64,000 bases of DNA. Origin: Saprospiraceae bacterium (GTDB taxonomy: Bacteria > Bacteroidota > Bacteroidia > Chitinophagales > Saprospiraceae). The notes beneath the pieces are model-generated. The model did no database searches. It saw only the letters and a program-made list of their open reading frames with translations, and was not told where the DNA came from. This document shows, piece after piece, positions 9,337 through 18,345 of this stretch (its first letter is position 1; each line of letters begins with the position of its first letter). The stretch lies in assembly GCA_016710115.1 (NCBI GenBank), contig JADJLN010000004.1:62001-126000 (forward strand), read 5' to 3'. A program made the position numbers and the translations under genes.

Positions 9337-9711
9337 TTAAAGTTCCGGTGAAGTGGCAAGAAACTCGACAAACACTGCCGAACAACCACCTCTGAACGCC
9401 GGATTTTCCTTGGTTACCCGAATGTGGATTTCTCCTGCCATCGGGTGTTGGTGCCGAATGCGACCGATGATCCGGGACGCTACGGTTTCAAGCAGGTCCG
9501 CCCGAATCGCCATGACCTCCAGGCAAATCTCATGGAGAGAAGCGTAGTTGAGCGTTTTGGTCAGATCGTCTCCATCGGTCACAGGTGGAATGCCGACCTT
9601 CAGGTCAATGACAAACCAGTGGCCTGTCAACGCTTCTTCCGGATAGACACCGTGGTAGCCAAAGAGACGTAATCCCTGGATACCGACGAATTGGCGGGTC
9701 AGATTTTCCAT
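9337..9711 (-). CDS. folB: Dihydroneopterin aldolase FolB
   Basis: Folate-pathway enzyme that cleaves 7,8-dihydroneopterin to 6-hydroxymethyl-dihydropterin and glycolaldehyde. The 124 residues cover the whole tunnelling fold: GLRLFGYHGVYPEE with the conserved Tyr/His/Glu cluster near residue 20, LTKTLNYASLHE with the substrate-binding Tyr, LLETVASRI, and a C-terminal strand with the catalytic Lys in VTKENPAF. The ATG at 9711 lies 13 bp inside the 3' end of the frame-broken membrane protein gene, suggesting translational coupling. Confidence 0.95.
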   Translation of the reverse strand: MENLTRQFVGIQGLRLFGYHGVYPEEALTGHWFVIDLKVGIPPVTDGDDLTKTLNYASLHEICLEVMAIRADLLETVASRIIGRIRHQHPMAGEIHIRVTKENPAFRGGCSAVFVEFLATSPEL

Positions 9712-11033
9712 ACGGGGAAGAGGGCATAAGGGCGATAGAAAACGGAGTCCTGGCCACTGGTTTTTTGGAGTCGATCCGACCTATGTTAATTTGATGTACG
9801 CCTCTCGACAGGGAATCGATGTCGATGATGTGCAAAAGTCCGTATTGAGTTGTTTTGGGATGTTGGTGGAAGAAGGGAGTGGTTTCGATAATGGTACTAT
9901 CGACCTGAATTTGAAACATGTAGTTGTAACAGGTGTGATAGGAAGAAACCTGGTCATTTGATTGAACCCATTTATAATCAACATCGTTTGTGAATACGGT
10001 CGATTTTAGTTGTGTTTGATACATGGGTTTAATGTCAGGACAATGCTTTTTTATTTTCGCATCAAGCTCCTTCATGTTCAACGGGATAAAAAGCTCCAGT
10101 ACACCTTCCCGAACATACCTGGAAGGAGTGCTAGCCAAATGAATGCGTAATCCTTTTAACAAATCGTCATAATAGTTAGGTTCGATTGTGAGCGAGTTTG
10201 AGCTTTTGGGTATGTAAGGTTGTGTCCTGAAACCTATAGTATCGCCAATGAAAAGGAGCATAAAAAAGGGGACGATAAACCAGATAAATCGTCGGCTGAA
10301 TCGTTTTCCCAACATCGTGTAATACAGCGGTCTGTATATGAAGGAAAGTGAAATCCAACTGAGAAACTTGTAAAACGGGTAATAGATCTTGTCAAGTCCT
10401 TCAACCTTTTTCATCGGCCCGAGAAAAGCAAAGTCAATCAGATAGACAATCGAGATGGTTGCAACAAGCATATTCCAGAAGCCAGTGACAAAGAGCCAGG
10501 TGCTTCCAGAAGTTGAGGTGGAAAGCCAGAACAGAGCCTGGCTTGATGCAGCAAGTAAGCCGAAATAGATGCCAATGCACAAGGCAACAAAAACGATCAG
10601 GTAGGAGAATGCAAATATGGAGCTGCAATACTTGTCCAAGGTTGATAATATATCGGTCCAGACCAGGTGTATTCTTTCGCAGAACGCTGCGAAAGAACGG
10701 AGTGTACCCCAACTTGAGCAAGTCAGTTCCTTGATTTACAGTCCTCAATCCGATGGCACCGATCCATAATCCCCGGAGGATCAAATGAATGATCAGATTG
10801 TACAACAAGGCGGTTACGCCGATCTGCAGGAATCGAAGGTAAGTCTTCAGGACCAGCATGAAGATTGAGTCATTAAACTCTGTGTGATTGAGGAAGAGGG
10901 TCAATTTTTCTTCGGCAACCTGGTTACCCTGAATCAATAGAATGATACTGAACCCCGAGATGAGCAACTCCAGATTCCAGCTTTGCCGACCGAGTTGATT
11001 CAGCCATTCATGTGATTTTTCCCGTCGTTGCAT
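9699..11033 (-). pseudogene. Multi-pass membrane protein, two frameshifts
   Basis: A protein of about 445 residues can be rebuilt from three frames. Frame 1 (from the ATG at 11033) gives residues up to NTPGLDRYIINL with three hydrophobic segments. Near 10641 the frame changes; deleting one C from AACCTT joins it to DKYCSSIFAFSYLIVF, which carries three more hydrophobic segments and a long soluble part. Near 9760 a run of six A must become seven for the frame to continue to DSVFYRPYALFPVWKI and a stop at 9699, just inside folB. Both breaks are single-base, and one lies in a homopolymer. The family is unknown to me; it looks like an inner-membrane protein with an extracytoplasmic domain. Real decay or sequence error cannot be told apart by reading. 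Confidence 0.7.
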
Positions 11034-11094
11034 CCGCTGTGTTGAAAGTTTGAACCTCAAAATAAGACGGCTGTGGTAATCTGTGGTCAGATTG

Positions 11095-11102
11095 TACCTT
11101 TG
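11095..11102 (+). promoter_or_regulatory. Bacteroidota -7 promoter element before gcdH
   Basis: TACCTTTG fits the TAnnTTTG consensus of the primary sigma factor of Bacteroidota and lies 17 bp before the ATG at 11120, so the leader would be very short. No good TTG at -33 was seen. Confidence 0.5.
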
Positions 11103-11119
11103 CGGCAAGAAAGAACGGC

Positions 11120-12337
11120 ATGGAATCCACAACTACCAGCAAAATGCAGAAAAAATCAGCACGTGAAGATCGGTATCAGGGGCACGATTACTATCAACTC
11201 GATGAATTGCTGCAGGAAGACCATCTCCTGGCACGTGATGCGGTCAGAACCTGGGTGAAGCAGGAGGTCAGCCCGATCATTGAGGATTACGCCAATCGGG
11301 CGGAATGCCCCTATCATCTCTTCAAAGGCCTCGCCGAAATTGGCGCGTTTGGGCCCAGTCTGCCAGTAGAATACGGTGGCGGCGGCATGGATGAGATCGC
11401 ATACGGAGTTATCATGCAGGAATTGGAGCGGGGAGATTCCGGCATCCGGTCTATGGCTTCTGTTCAGGGGTCTCTCGTGATGTATCCGATCTACAAGTTC
11501 GGCAGTGAGGAGCAGCGGAAGAAGTATCTCCCCAAACTCGGCAGTGGTGAGTTTATCGGTTGTTTCGGATTGACCGAGCCTGACCACGGGTCAAATCCTG
11601 CCGGGATGGTGACGAATATCAAGGATGACGGAGATGCCTATATCCTCAACGGAGCGAAGATGTGGATCACCAATTCACCCGTTGCAGATCTGGCCGTGGT
11701 GTGGGCACGAGATGAAGAAGGGAAGATTCGTGGTCTCATCGTAGAAAAGGGGATGCCCGGATTTACTGCTCCGGAGATCCATGGCAAATGGTCCCTGCGG
11801 GCTTCAATCACCGGAGAATTGGTATTTGAAGATGTACGTGTGCCCAAGGCCAATGTTTTGCCCAACGTCAACAGCATGAGAGGCCCCTTGTCCTGCCTGT
11901 CCAAAGCGCGTTATGGCATAGCCTGGGGTGTGATCGGTGCTGCACTGGATTGTTATGATTCTGCCTTGCGCTATTCCCTTGAACGGGAGCAGTTTGGCCG
12001 ACCGATCGCAGGCTTCCAGCTGACTCAGAAGAAACTGGCTGAAATGATCACCGAGATTACCAAAGCCCAGCTGTTGACCTGGCGCCTGGGCACACTCGCC
12101 AATCAGGGAAAGGCCACTCCTGGCCAGATCTCGATGGCGAAAAGGAACAATGTGAACATGGCACTGGAGATTGCCCGGGAGGCCCGCCAGATCCATGGTG
12201 GAATGGGAATCACCAATGAATATCCGGTGATGCGGCACATGATGAATCTGGAAACGGTGCTGACCTATGAGGGAACACATGATATCCATCTGTTGATCAC
12301 CGGGATGGATGTCACCGGGATCAATGCGTTCTCCTAG
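11120..12337 (+). CDS. gcdH: Glutaryl-CoA dehydrogenase (acyl-CoA dehydrogenase family)
   Basis: FAD-dependent dehydrogenase that oxidises and decarboxylates glutaryl-CoA to crotonyl-CoA in lysine/tryptophan breakdown. The 405 residues show the acyl-CoA dehydrogenase layout: helical N-terminal domain with GLAEIGAFGPSLPVEYGG, the beta domain with GLTEPDHGSNP and WITNSPVADL, and the C-terminal helices. Features that favour glutaryl-CoA dehydrogenase over short-chain enzymes are KWSLRAS, ARYGIAWGVIGAA, and YEGTHDIHLL with the catalytic Glu384. Cytoplasmic. It is divergent from the membrane protein gene and stands without other lysine-degradation genes in this window. Confidence 0.9.
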   Translation: MESTTTSKMQKKSAREDRYQGHDYYQLDELLQEDHLLARDAVRTWVKQEVSPIIEDYANRAECPYHLFKGLAEIGAFGPSLPVEYGGGGMDEIAYGVIMQELERGDSGIRSMASVQGSLVMYPIYKFGSEEQRKKYLPKLGSGEFIGCFGLTEPDHGSNPAGMVTNIKDDGDAYILNGAKMWITNSPVADLAVVWARDEEGKIRGLIVEKGMPGFTAPEIHGKWSLRASITGELVFEDVRVPKANVLPNVNSMRGPLSCLSKARYGIAWGVIGAALDCYDSALRYSLEREQFGRPIAGFQLTQKKLAEMITEITKAQLLTWRLGTLANQGKATPGQISMAKRNNVNMALEIAREARQIHGGMGITNEYPVMRHMMNLETVLTYEGTHDIHLLITGMDVTGINAFS

Positions 12338-12443
12338 AGGTGCGGAGGAACGTTAATCAAATGCAAAACCCTGATTGAGGATCATCCTCAATGCAATGGA
12401 AGCCGGTTCTGGCCCGTTATTTGGGACAGTTGTCTATACGATT

Positions 12444-13571
12444 ATGAACGTGAAATACACCCTTTATTGCGTTTTATTTCTGGGGGCTCTTCTGAGTGAA
12501 CAGACTGTGTTGGCACAATACGAACCGATTCGTCTCGACAATCCGTCTTTTGAGGATATCCCGGCCCCTGGTTCGCAGCCATCCGGTTGGTATGACTGCG
12601 GTTTCCCGAACGAATCACCTCCGGATACCCATCCGGGGACTGACACGGCCTTCTTCAACGTGACCACTGTAGCCCAGAAGGGATCGACCTATCTCGGTCT
12701 GGTCACTCGGGACAATGATACCTGGGAGTCCGTATCAACACAACTGGCCCGTCCACTTGAAGCAGGTGTCTGTTATACGTTCAATCTCTACCTCGCCCGG
12801 TCACAGGATTACTATTCACCGAATAAAAAGGGTGAAAAGGTGTATCATACCACACCGGCTGTGTTTCGCATATGGGGTGGCAATGCACCTTGTGACAAGT
12901 CGGAAATGCTGGCCTCTACCTCTGTCATCACACACCCCAGATGGGTGCGATATCAGTTCACCTTCGAACCCAAAAAGAGGCTGTCCTGGTTTATCCTCGA
13001 AGCCTTTTATCAGACACCTGTGCTCTTCCCCTACAATGGGAATATCCTGATTGACAATGCATCTGTTATCCGGCCAGTCCCCTGTGATGCGATTGTTCTG
13101 GAGGAAGAAGAAGAACCAGCACCTCCTCCCAAACCTGCCCCCAAGGAAGTCATCAAGCCCAAGCAGACTCCCAAGCCCGAAGCTACACTCGGTGGGCTTT
13201 CCCGGTCACAACTCAAGACCGGTCAGATCGTCAGTGTAGATAAAATCTACTTCAAAGCGGATACTGCTGCCCTCAATCAGGAATCCTATCCAACCCTGGA
13301 TGAGATCTTCCAGTTCCTGGATAAAAATGATGATGTTGTTGTCGAGATCGGTGGACATACCAACGGCAATTGTGATCATCCCTATTGTGATAAACTGTCA
13401 GAAGCACGCGCCAAACGGGTAGCAGACTATCTGATTGACAGGGGCATCTCCAGTTCGCGTTTGCGTTTTAAAGGGTATGGAAAGCGCAAACCCGTCGGGT
13501 CGAATGCCACGCTGGCTGGTCGGAAGAAAAACCAGCGTGTCGAGATCACGATCCTCGAGATGAAGGGCTAG
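12444..13571 (+). CDS. OmpA-family outer-membrane/peptidoglycan-binding protein
   Basis: About 375 residues from the ATG at 12444, chosen because it directly precedes a Sec signal peptide (MNVKYTLYCVLFLGALLSEQTVLAQ). Residues 25-200 are a beta-rich galactose-binding-like domain typical of Bacteroidota OmpA proteins, with LDNPSFEDIPAPGSQPSGWYDC and NILIDNASVIRP. A Glu/Pro/Lys-rich linker (about 205-245) leads to the C-terminal OmpA domain, with IYFKADTAALNQES, EIGGHTNG, LSEARAKRVADYL and GKRKPVGSN, which binds peptidoglycan. The protein probably anchors the outer membrane to the wall. Its 3' end overlaps the convergent aroA stop by 4 bp. Confidence 0.9.
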   Translation: MNVKYTLYCVLFLGALLSEQTVLAQYEPIRLDNPSFEDIPAPGSQPSGWYDCGFPNESPPDTHPGTDTAFFNVTTVAQKGSTYLGLVTRDNDTWESVSTQLARPLEAGVCYTFNLYLARSQDYYSPNKKGEKVYHTTPAVFRIWGGNAPCDKSEMLASTSVITHPRWVRYQFTFEPKKRLSWFILEAFYQTPVLFPYNGNILIDNASVIRPVPCDAIVLEEEEEPAPPPKPAPKEVIKPKQTPKPEATLGGLSRSQLKTGQIVSVDKIYFKADTAALNQESYPTLDEIFQFLDKNDDVVVEIGGHTNGNCDHPYCDKLSEARAKRVADYLIDRGISSSRLRFKGYGKRKPVGSNATLAGRKKNQRVEITILEMKG

Positions 13572-14788
13572 TCTGGCTCAACACGGAACCCGATAGCCTT
13601 CAGGTTTTCCCAAAGTGCGGGTAGGATTTGATCGACTTCCGGATCCTCTATTCGGATCGGTCCGGTTCTGGACATGAGGCTGAAGGCCATAGCCATCCGA
13701 TGATCATGGTATGTGGCAAATCGGGGAAGATCCCCATTGGCTTTACCGGTCAGTTGCCAGACATCGGAGTTCACTTGATCGGGTTCGAATCGGATTCCCA
13801 CCCTCGCAAGTTCCTGTTGTAAAGCAGCAATCCGGTCTGTTTCCTTGATGCGCAATGTCTGCAAGCCGGTGAATGTACCCGGTATACCCAGGATGGCACA
13901 AAGAACCACTATAGTTTGAGCTAGATCAGGTTGCGCTTTGAAATCCAGATTGAGGCGGTCAGGTCGGACATCTCTGTTCCTCGTGATGATAATGCCATCG
14001 GATTGTTCGGTACTGTCAATGCCAAAAGCAGTCATCCAGGAAGATAGGATCTGATCTCCCTGAAGACCGGACAAGCGAAGACCCGGAAAGAAAATAGTGC
14101 TGGAGACAGGGGCCAGGGCGAGGATGCCATAGAAATAGGATGCTGCTGTCCAATCCGCTTCCAACACCAGTTCGCGTGATTGAATTGCCTGAGGCCGGAC
14201 AAGTAATCGGGTATTCTCGACTTCGACATGCACACCCAATGCTTCATGACGGCAAGTGTCATGTCAAAATATGGTTTCGACGTGATCGGTCGGTAGGAAG
14301 ATGGTTCAACCAGGGGCAACATGGACTGACGAGGAGAAGAGCAGAGAGATATTGACTGCTGCTTCCAGGGTCAAGATGTACTTCTGTCGCCTGTTGTCCA
14401 GAAAATCCGTTGAGCAGGATTGGTGGGCAACCCGTAATTCCGGAATAGTGATACTGCACCCCTAATTGCTCCAATACGTGCATCAGCGGAGAAATTGGAC
14501 GCTGTTGCATCCGCGATGAACCGGTGACGATTCCGTCTTTGCCGGATAAAGCCAGAAAGGCTGTCAAGAAGCGGAGTGTTGTTCCACCTGCACCGGCATC
14601 CCATACAGGTCCGGGTGTCGAAGCAGATCTGCCGAGGAGTCGGACATCTTCCGGAAATGCAGCATCTGCCATGACGGGAAGTTGCCCACCTGAGCGGCCA
14701 ATATCAACTGCCGGTTGATCAGGCTTTTGCTGATCGGCAGTTGGACCGTGCCCTGAATGAGGCCTGTGGGGAATTGCAGATGGAACAT
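13568..14788 (-). CDS. aroA: 3-phosphoshikimate 1-carboxyvinyltransferase (EPSP synthase), three frameshifts
   Basis: Shikimate-pathway enzyme that transfers enolpyruvyl from PEP to shikimate-3-phosphate. About 407 residues are recovered from the ATG at 14788 by crossing three single-base breaks. Frame 1 holds LPISKSLINRQLILAA, the substrate-binding KS..NR motif. A missing C in CCC near 14677 leads to MADAAFPEDVRLL and AGAGGTTLRFLTAFLAL, with RMQQRPISPL. A break near 14320 leads to MLPLVEPSSYRPITSKPYFDMTL, and a missing T near 14240 leads to GVHVEVENTRLLV, EADWTAASYFYGILAL, LRIKETDRIAAL and YHDHRMAMAFSL. All active-site blocks are present and in order, so the gene is probably functional in the cell and broken only in this sequence. 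It follows DUF2279 by 13 bp. Confidence 0.85.
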
Positions 14789-14801
14789 GCGAGCAGACAA
14801 T

Positions 14802-15825
14802 TCAATAATAGAGCCAGTGACCAGACCATTTACCCGAGGAATCGAGGAAAGAGCCGGTGCTGGTATTTTGATAAAATTCAGCCGTAGAGCAGAGTTTTCA
14901 CCAATGGACTGCGCACCCGGATCCGGGAAAGATCGATATCGGGAGCCAGGAAAAATTGGGTGATGCGGGGGTACCTGACAGGATCTGCGGTCACTATCTC
15001 GTTGCTTGCTGTCGTCCAGGAATTATCGAATCCCCCGTACAGATTTTCGCCGCTGATGCCAATGGCAATATTCAGCCAGTCAGGCAGCCAATCCGGTTTT
15101 ACAGGGGTGAAAGAAGCCGGATTGATGCTCATCCAGATGGTCATGGCATTATAATCTTTGAGATATCGGGAAGCAAAATTATTGCCGTACAATTCATCGG
15201 CTCTTTCCCTGTAGGTGATTGTACCCGGTTGCCCCTGTCCTTCTACAGGGCCAGAAGAGTAGTCGACGGGATTGCTGGAGATCTTGAACAGGATGCGTTG
15301 TTCAGCCCAGATGATATCCTGTGCGAGATAGCTGCAGGCACCGAGCGTATTGGCTGCCATATCCGGCCACGAGAAACCCCATTTTGACGAAAAGGCATCC
15401 AGCACTTCCACACTGGTTTGCAGGACAAAGGCGACACTCGCACCAGTCCATCGGGAAGACGACCGATTCATGCCAGTCCATCGGGCGCCCTGAGTCAGCC
15501 AGCGGGTTTCGTTGTAGGTTGTCCAGACATGGCCCAGTTTGTCCATTTGTCGCCATTCCTTCCAATCGTTAAAGGTGTGAAACCGGGTTTGTTCGGTTTC
15601 TGCGTACCAGGCTTGCTGCAGGCCGACCAAAACAACACCATAGGCTGCTGTGCCAATGCCAGTGGAGATCCAGAATCGGTCCTGACGGAACGTGTCTGCA
15701 GGAACGAAAAAGCGCTGACTGTAACCAGGGAAGGATATGGACATGCCGGAAATGACCAGCAGAAGGGTAAACAGGAAAGCAGAGGGCGGGAGACTCCGGT
15801 TCGGAATATTCCCTGTTGAACGCAT
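14802..15825 (-). CDS. DUF2279 family protein, two frameshifts near the 3' end
   Basis: Predicted envelope protein of the DUF2279 (YfiM-like) family, function unknown. Starting from the ATG at 15825, a signal-like hydrophobic segment (SAFLFTLLLVISGMSISFPG) is followed by WISTGIGTAAYGVVLVGLQQAWY, the family motif MDKLGHVWTTYNETRWL, and a second membrane-like region with SWPDMAANTLGA. The main frame stops at 14878. Adding one base gives LNFIKIPAPAL, and a second one-base correction leads to LDSSGKWSGHWLYY and a stop at 14802, which is the expected C-terminus of these proteins. Both breaks are of the same single-base kind seen across this region. Confidence 0.82.
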
Positions 15826-15908
15826 CCTCGTTACCCAGGCTGAAGGTGGTCTCCACATAGGGGTAAAGATATTGTCCCTATATTACGAAGTTGTAAAATT
15901 TCAACAGG

Positions 15909-16734
15909 ATGGAAAACAAACAGACGTTGTTGCGTGCACTGATCATTGGTTTCGGGTTGATTCTGGTGTTAATTCTCACGGGAGGGATGTTCCTGACGAT
16001 CGATGCGGGTGAGCGGGGTGTGTTATTTCATCGATTTGGTGGTGGTTTGGATATGGAAACGATTTACACTCCCGGTTTTCATGTCGTCGCTCCCTGGAAC
16101 ACCATGTATGTATATGATGTCAGAGAAAAGCAGATTGAAGAGGAAATGGAGGTTCTCTCGAGCAACGGATTGACCATCCGGGTGGATGTCACGGTGCGAA
16201 TAAATCCGGTTTATCACCAGATCGCATCTCTCCATGAGAAGTTTGGTAAAGATTATTTGACCTCACTCGTCCGGCCTGAAGTTCGATCTGCAGTGCGAAA
16301 GATCATTGGTCGTTTTGAACCGGAGGAACTGTACTCCTCCAAGAGGGATGAAGTCCAGCAATTGATCCAGGAGGATCTGTTGAAAGAACTGGAGAACAAC
16401 TATGTCGAATTGCGGGCGACGCTGATCCGGGATATTGCCTTGCCTGAGAAGATCCAGAACGCAATTGAACGCAAACTGCAGCAGGAGCAGGAGTCGGAAG
16501 AATACAAATACAGGTTGCAAAAGGAGACCCGGGGAAGCAGAACGTAAGGTTATTGAGGCTCGTGCCAAGGCCAAGGCCAACGAAATCATCTCTGCGAGCC
16601 TGACGGACAAGATCCTGCGAGACAAGGGCATCGAAGCGACACTGGAGCTGGCCAAATCGCCCAACAGTAAGGTGGTCGTGATCGGTTCGGGTAAAGAGGG
16701 GCTTCCCCTGATCCTGGGCGATTCAAAAAACTGA
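15909..16734 (+). CDS. SPFH/prohibitin (band 7) domain protein, one frameshift
   Basis: Membrane-anchored SPFH-domain protein similar to prohibitins and HflC, which form ring-shaped scaffolds in the membrane and control proteases such as FtsH. One N-terminal transmembrane helix (residues 8-30) is followed by DAGERGVLFHRFGGGLD, the band 7 core with DVREKQIEEEMEVLSSNGL and VDVTVRINPVYH, and a coiled-coil stretch rich in Glu, Lys and Arg. The frame breaks at about 16532 in CCCGGGG; removing one G joins QKETR to EAERKVIEARAKAKANEI and the hydrophobic C-terminus NSKVVVIGSGKEGLPLIL. The total is about 274 residues, normal for the family. The 3' end does not overlap the corrected stop of the zinc-ribbon gene. 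Confidence 0.85.
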
Positions 16735-16754
16735 TCGACTTGTAAACCCGGTTT

Positions 16755-17127
16755 CTATTCCACATATTTCTGCCGGATAACAAGGGCTACCCAATCTTCG
16801 GGTAGTGATATAGCCCTGTTCATAACAGAAGAAATAGGTGTTTCCCCCCTTCGTGGTATAGATATTCGTGTAATAGCTGAATTTGAATCCCCGGTCGAGC
16901 AGGTCCTCTCGCCTGACCTTAGCCTTGCCATTCGGGTTGAGCTCGGCAAGGATCCGCCGGTTTTTACGCAGTGTATTGTTGATATTCCTGACAAAACTGG
17001 TCGCATCGCTGTTCTGCTTATTGTGCCAGGCAGAACGGCATTGATCACAGCAGAACCGTTTGTCATTCCGGCCATGGATGACCTGGTCACATTCCAGACA
17101 GACACGATCCGGTTCTTTCGTAGCCAT
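16755..17127 (-). CDS. Small zinc-ribbon protein, function unknown, one frameshift
   Basis: About 124 residues from the ATG at 17127 (an in-frame ATG at 17157 also exists). The N-terminus has CLECDQVIHGRNDKRFCCDQCR, a four-cysteine zinc ribbon, followed by WHNKQN and a basic helix (NINNTLRKNRRILAEL) and the segment LLDRGFKFSYYTNIYTTKGG. Small Bacteroidota proteins with this layout are common, and their role is unknown; the ribbon and basic helix suggest nucleic-acid binding. The main frame runs on to 16723 with unlikely sequence, whereas a one-base shift near 16808 gives SLPEDWVALVIRQKYVE and a stop at 16755, which looks right for the family. Confidence 0.7.
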
Positions 17128-17268
17128 AGCGTCAATTCGCTGATCAAAATAGAACATTTTCGCGGGTATTGCGCCATACAGACATGAACTTCCTGATTCT
17201 GCTGCCAGATTGGCGCACCTCTCGGATTGGAATGGTCTTCGTTATAGCATAGAAATACGCATCCACTT

Positions 17269-18234
17269 ATGATAGATCAACCTCATTCCAGACAAAGCGC
17301 TAGTGACAGTGAACTTCTGGACCTGTATTCCCGAACTGTTGTCGGCGTCAGTGAACAGGTCAGCCGGGCTGTCGTTCAGATTCAGACCCGGGATGAAAAA
17401 CAACAGAATACCAGCAAGGGGATGGGATCAGGTTTTCTGATCTCAACGGATGGATACGTGGTGACCAACAGTCATGTCGTCACGCAGGGTACATCTTTTC
17501 TGGTGAATCGCCCGGGCGGACAAACGGTTGTCGCTGAACTCACGGGGAAGGACCCGGCGACGGACATTGCTATCCTGAACATACCGAATGATGAAGGTCA
17601 TATGCTCTCCTTTGCGGATTCGGCTCAGGTTCGGGTCGGGCAGATGGCCATCGCAGTCGGCAATCCATATGGATTTCAATACTCGGTGACTGCCGGCGTA
17701 GTGAGTGCACTCGGACGCACCCTCAAATCGAGTACGGGCAGGATGATAGATGATGTTATCCAGACCGATGCCGCATTGAACCCGGGCAACTCTGGTGGTC
17801 CGTTACTCGATTCTCGCGGATCTGTCATTGGTGTGAACACCGCAGTGATCCGAGGTGCCCAGGGCTTGTGTTTTGCAGTTTCCTCCAATCTGGCTTCCTG
17901 GGTTGCCGGAGAGTTGATTCTTCATGGTAAGGTGCGAAGAGGTTTCCTGGGGTTGGCAGGGCAGAAGGTTTTAGTCCACGAACGTCTGCGACAACACATC
18001 AACCAGGCCTCTGCTGTGCTGGTTCAGCAAGTGGAACCAGCTGGTCCGGCGCATCAGGCAGGTTTGCTATCCGGTGATTTGATCCTTGCATTCAATCGTC
18101 ACGAAGTAACGGGGATAGAAGATCTCCACCGTGCTCTGGATCGATCGTCCATTGACACCGTCGGCCAGTTGACGATCTATCGCAATCATGAGGTCCAACA
18201 GCTTTCCGTCGTGCCTTCAGAATGGCAGGGTTGA
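17269..18234 (+). CDS. HtrA/DegP-like serine protease with one PDZ domain, no signal peptide
   Basis: Trypsin-fold serine protease of the HtrA group. The catalytic triad is visible: His69 in TNSHVV, Asp99 in ATDIAIL, and Ser175 in NPGNSGGPLL. Loop features (GSGFLISTDGYVVTNSHV, AVGNPYGFQYSVTAGVVS) are typical. A single PDZ domain occupies about residues 220-315, with GPAHQAGLLSGDLILAFN. Usual HtrA proteins are periplasmic with a signal peptide or a membrane anchor. Here the N-terminus (MIDQPHSRQSASDSELLDLYSR) is polar, so the protein is predicted to be cytoplasmic or needs another start. No hydrophobic segment is found upstream in frame. At 321 residues it is shorter than DegP, which has two PDZ domains. 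Confidence 0.9.
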   Translation: MIDQPHSRQSASDSELLDLYSRTVVGVSEQVSRAVVQIQTRDEKQQNTSKGMGSGFLISTDGYVVTNSHVVTQGTSFLVNRPGGQTVVAELTGKDPATDIAILNIPNDEGHMLSFADSAQVRVGQMAIAVGNPYGFQYSVTAGVVSALGRTLKSSTGRMIDDVIQTDAALNPGNSGGPLLDSRGSVIGVNTAVIRGAQGLCFAVSSNLASWVAGELILHGKVRRGFLGLAGQKVLVHERLRQHINQASAVLVQQVEPAGPAHQAGLLSGDLILAFNRHEVTGIEDLHRALDRSSIDTVGQLTIYRNHEVQQLSVVPSEWQG

Positions 18235-18345
18235 GACAGGTTGAACAGCAGAGGGAAAAGAGCTTTTAAAAAGCGCAACAGTCCATCAAATATCTGGGAG
18301 AACTGTTCGTCTGGGACGGTTGCGGAAAAGGTGTTGTCTAGAAGA

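Noticed and set aside
9605..10639. Separate membrane protein gene of 344 residues starting at 10639
   Set aside because: Start codon would be TTG in mid-protein, and its N-terminus continues the upstream frame after a one-base correction; its last 35 residues are read from the folB start in the wrong frame.
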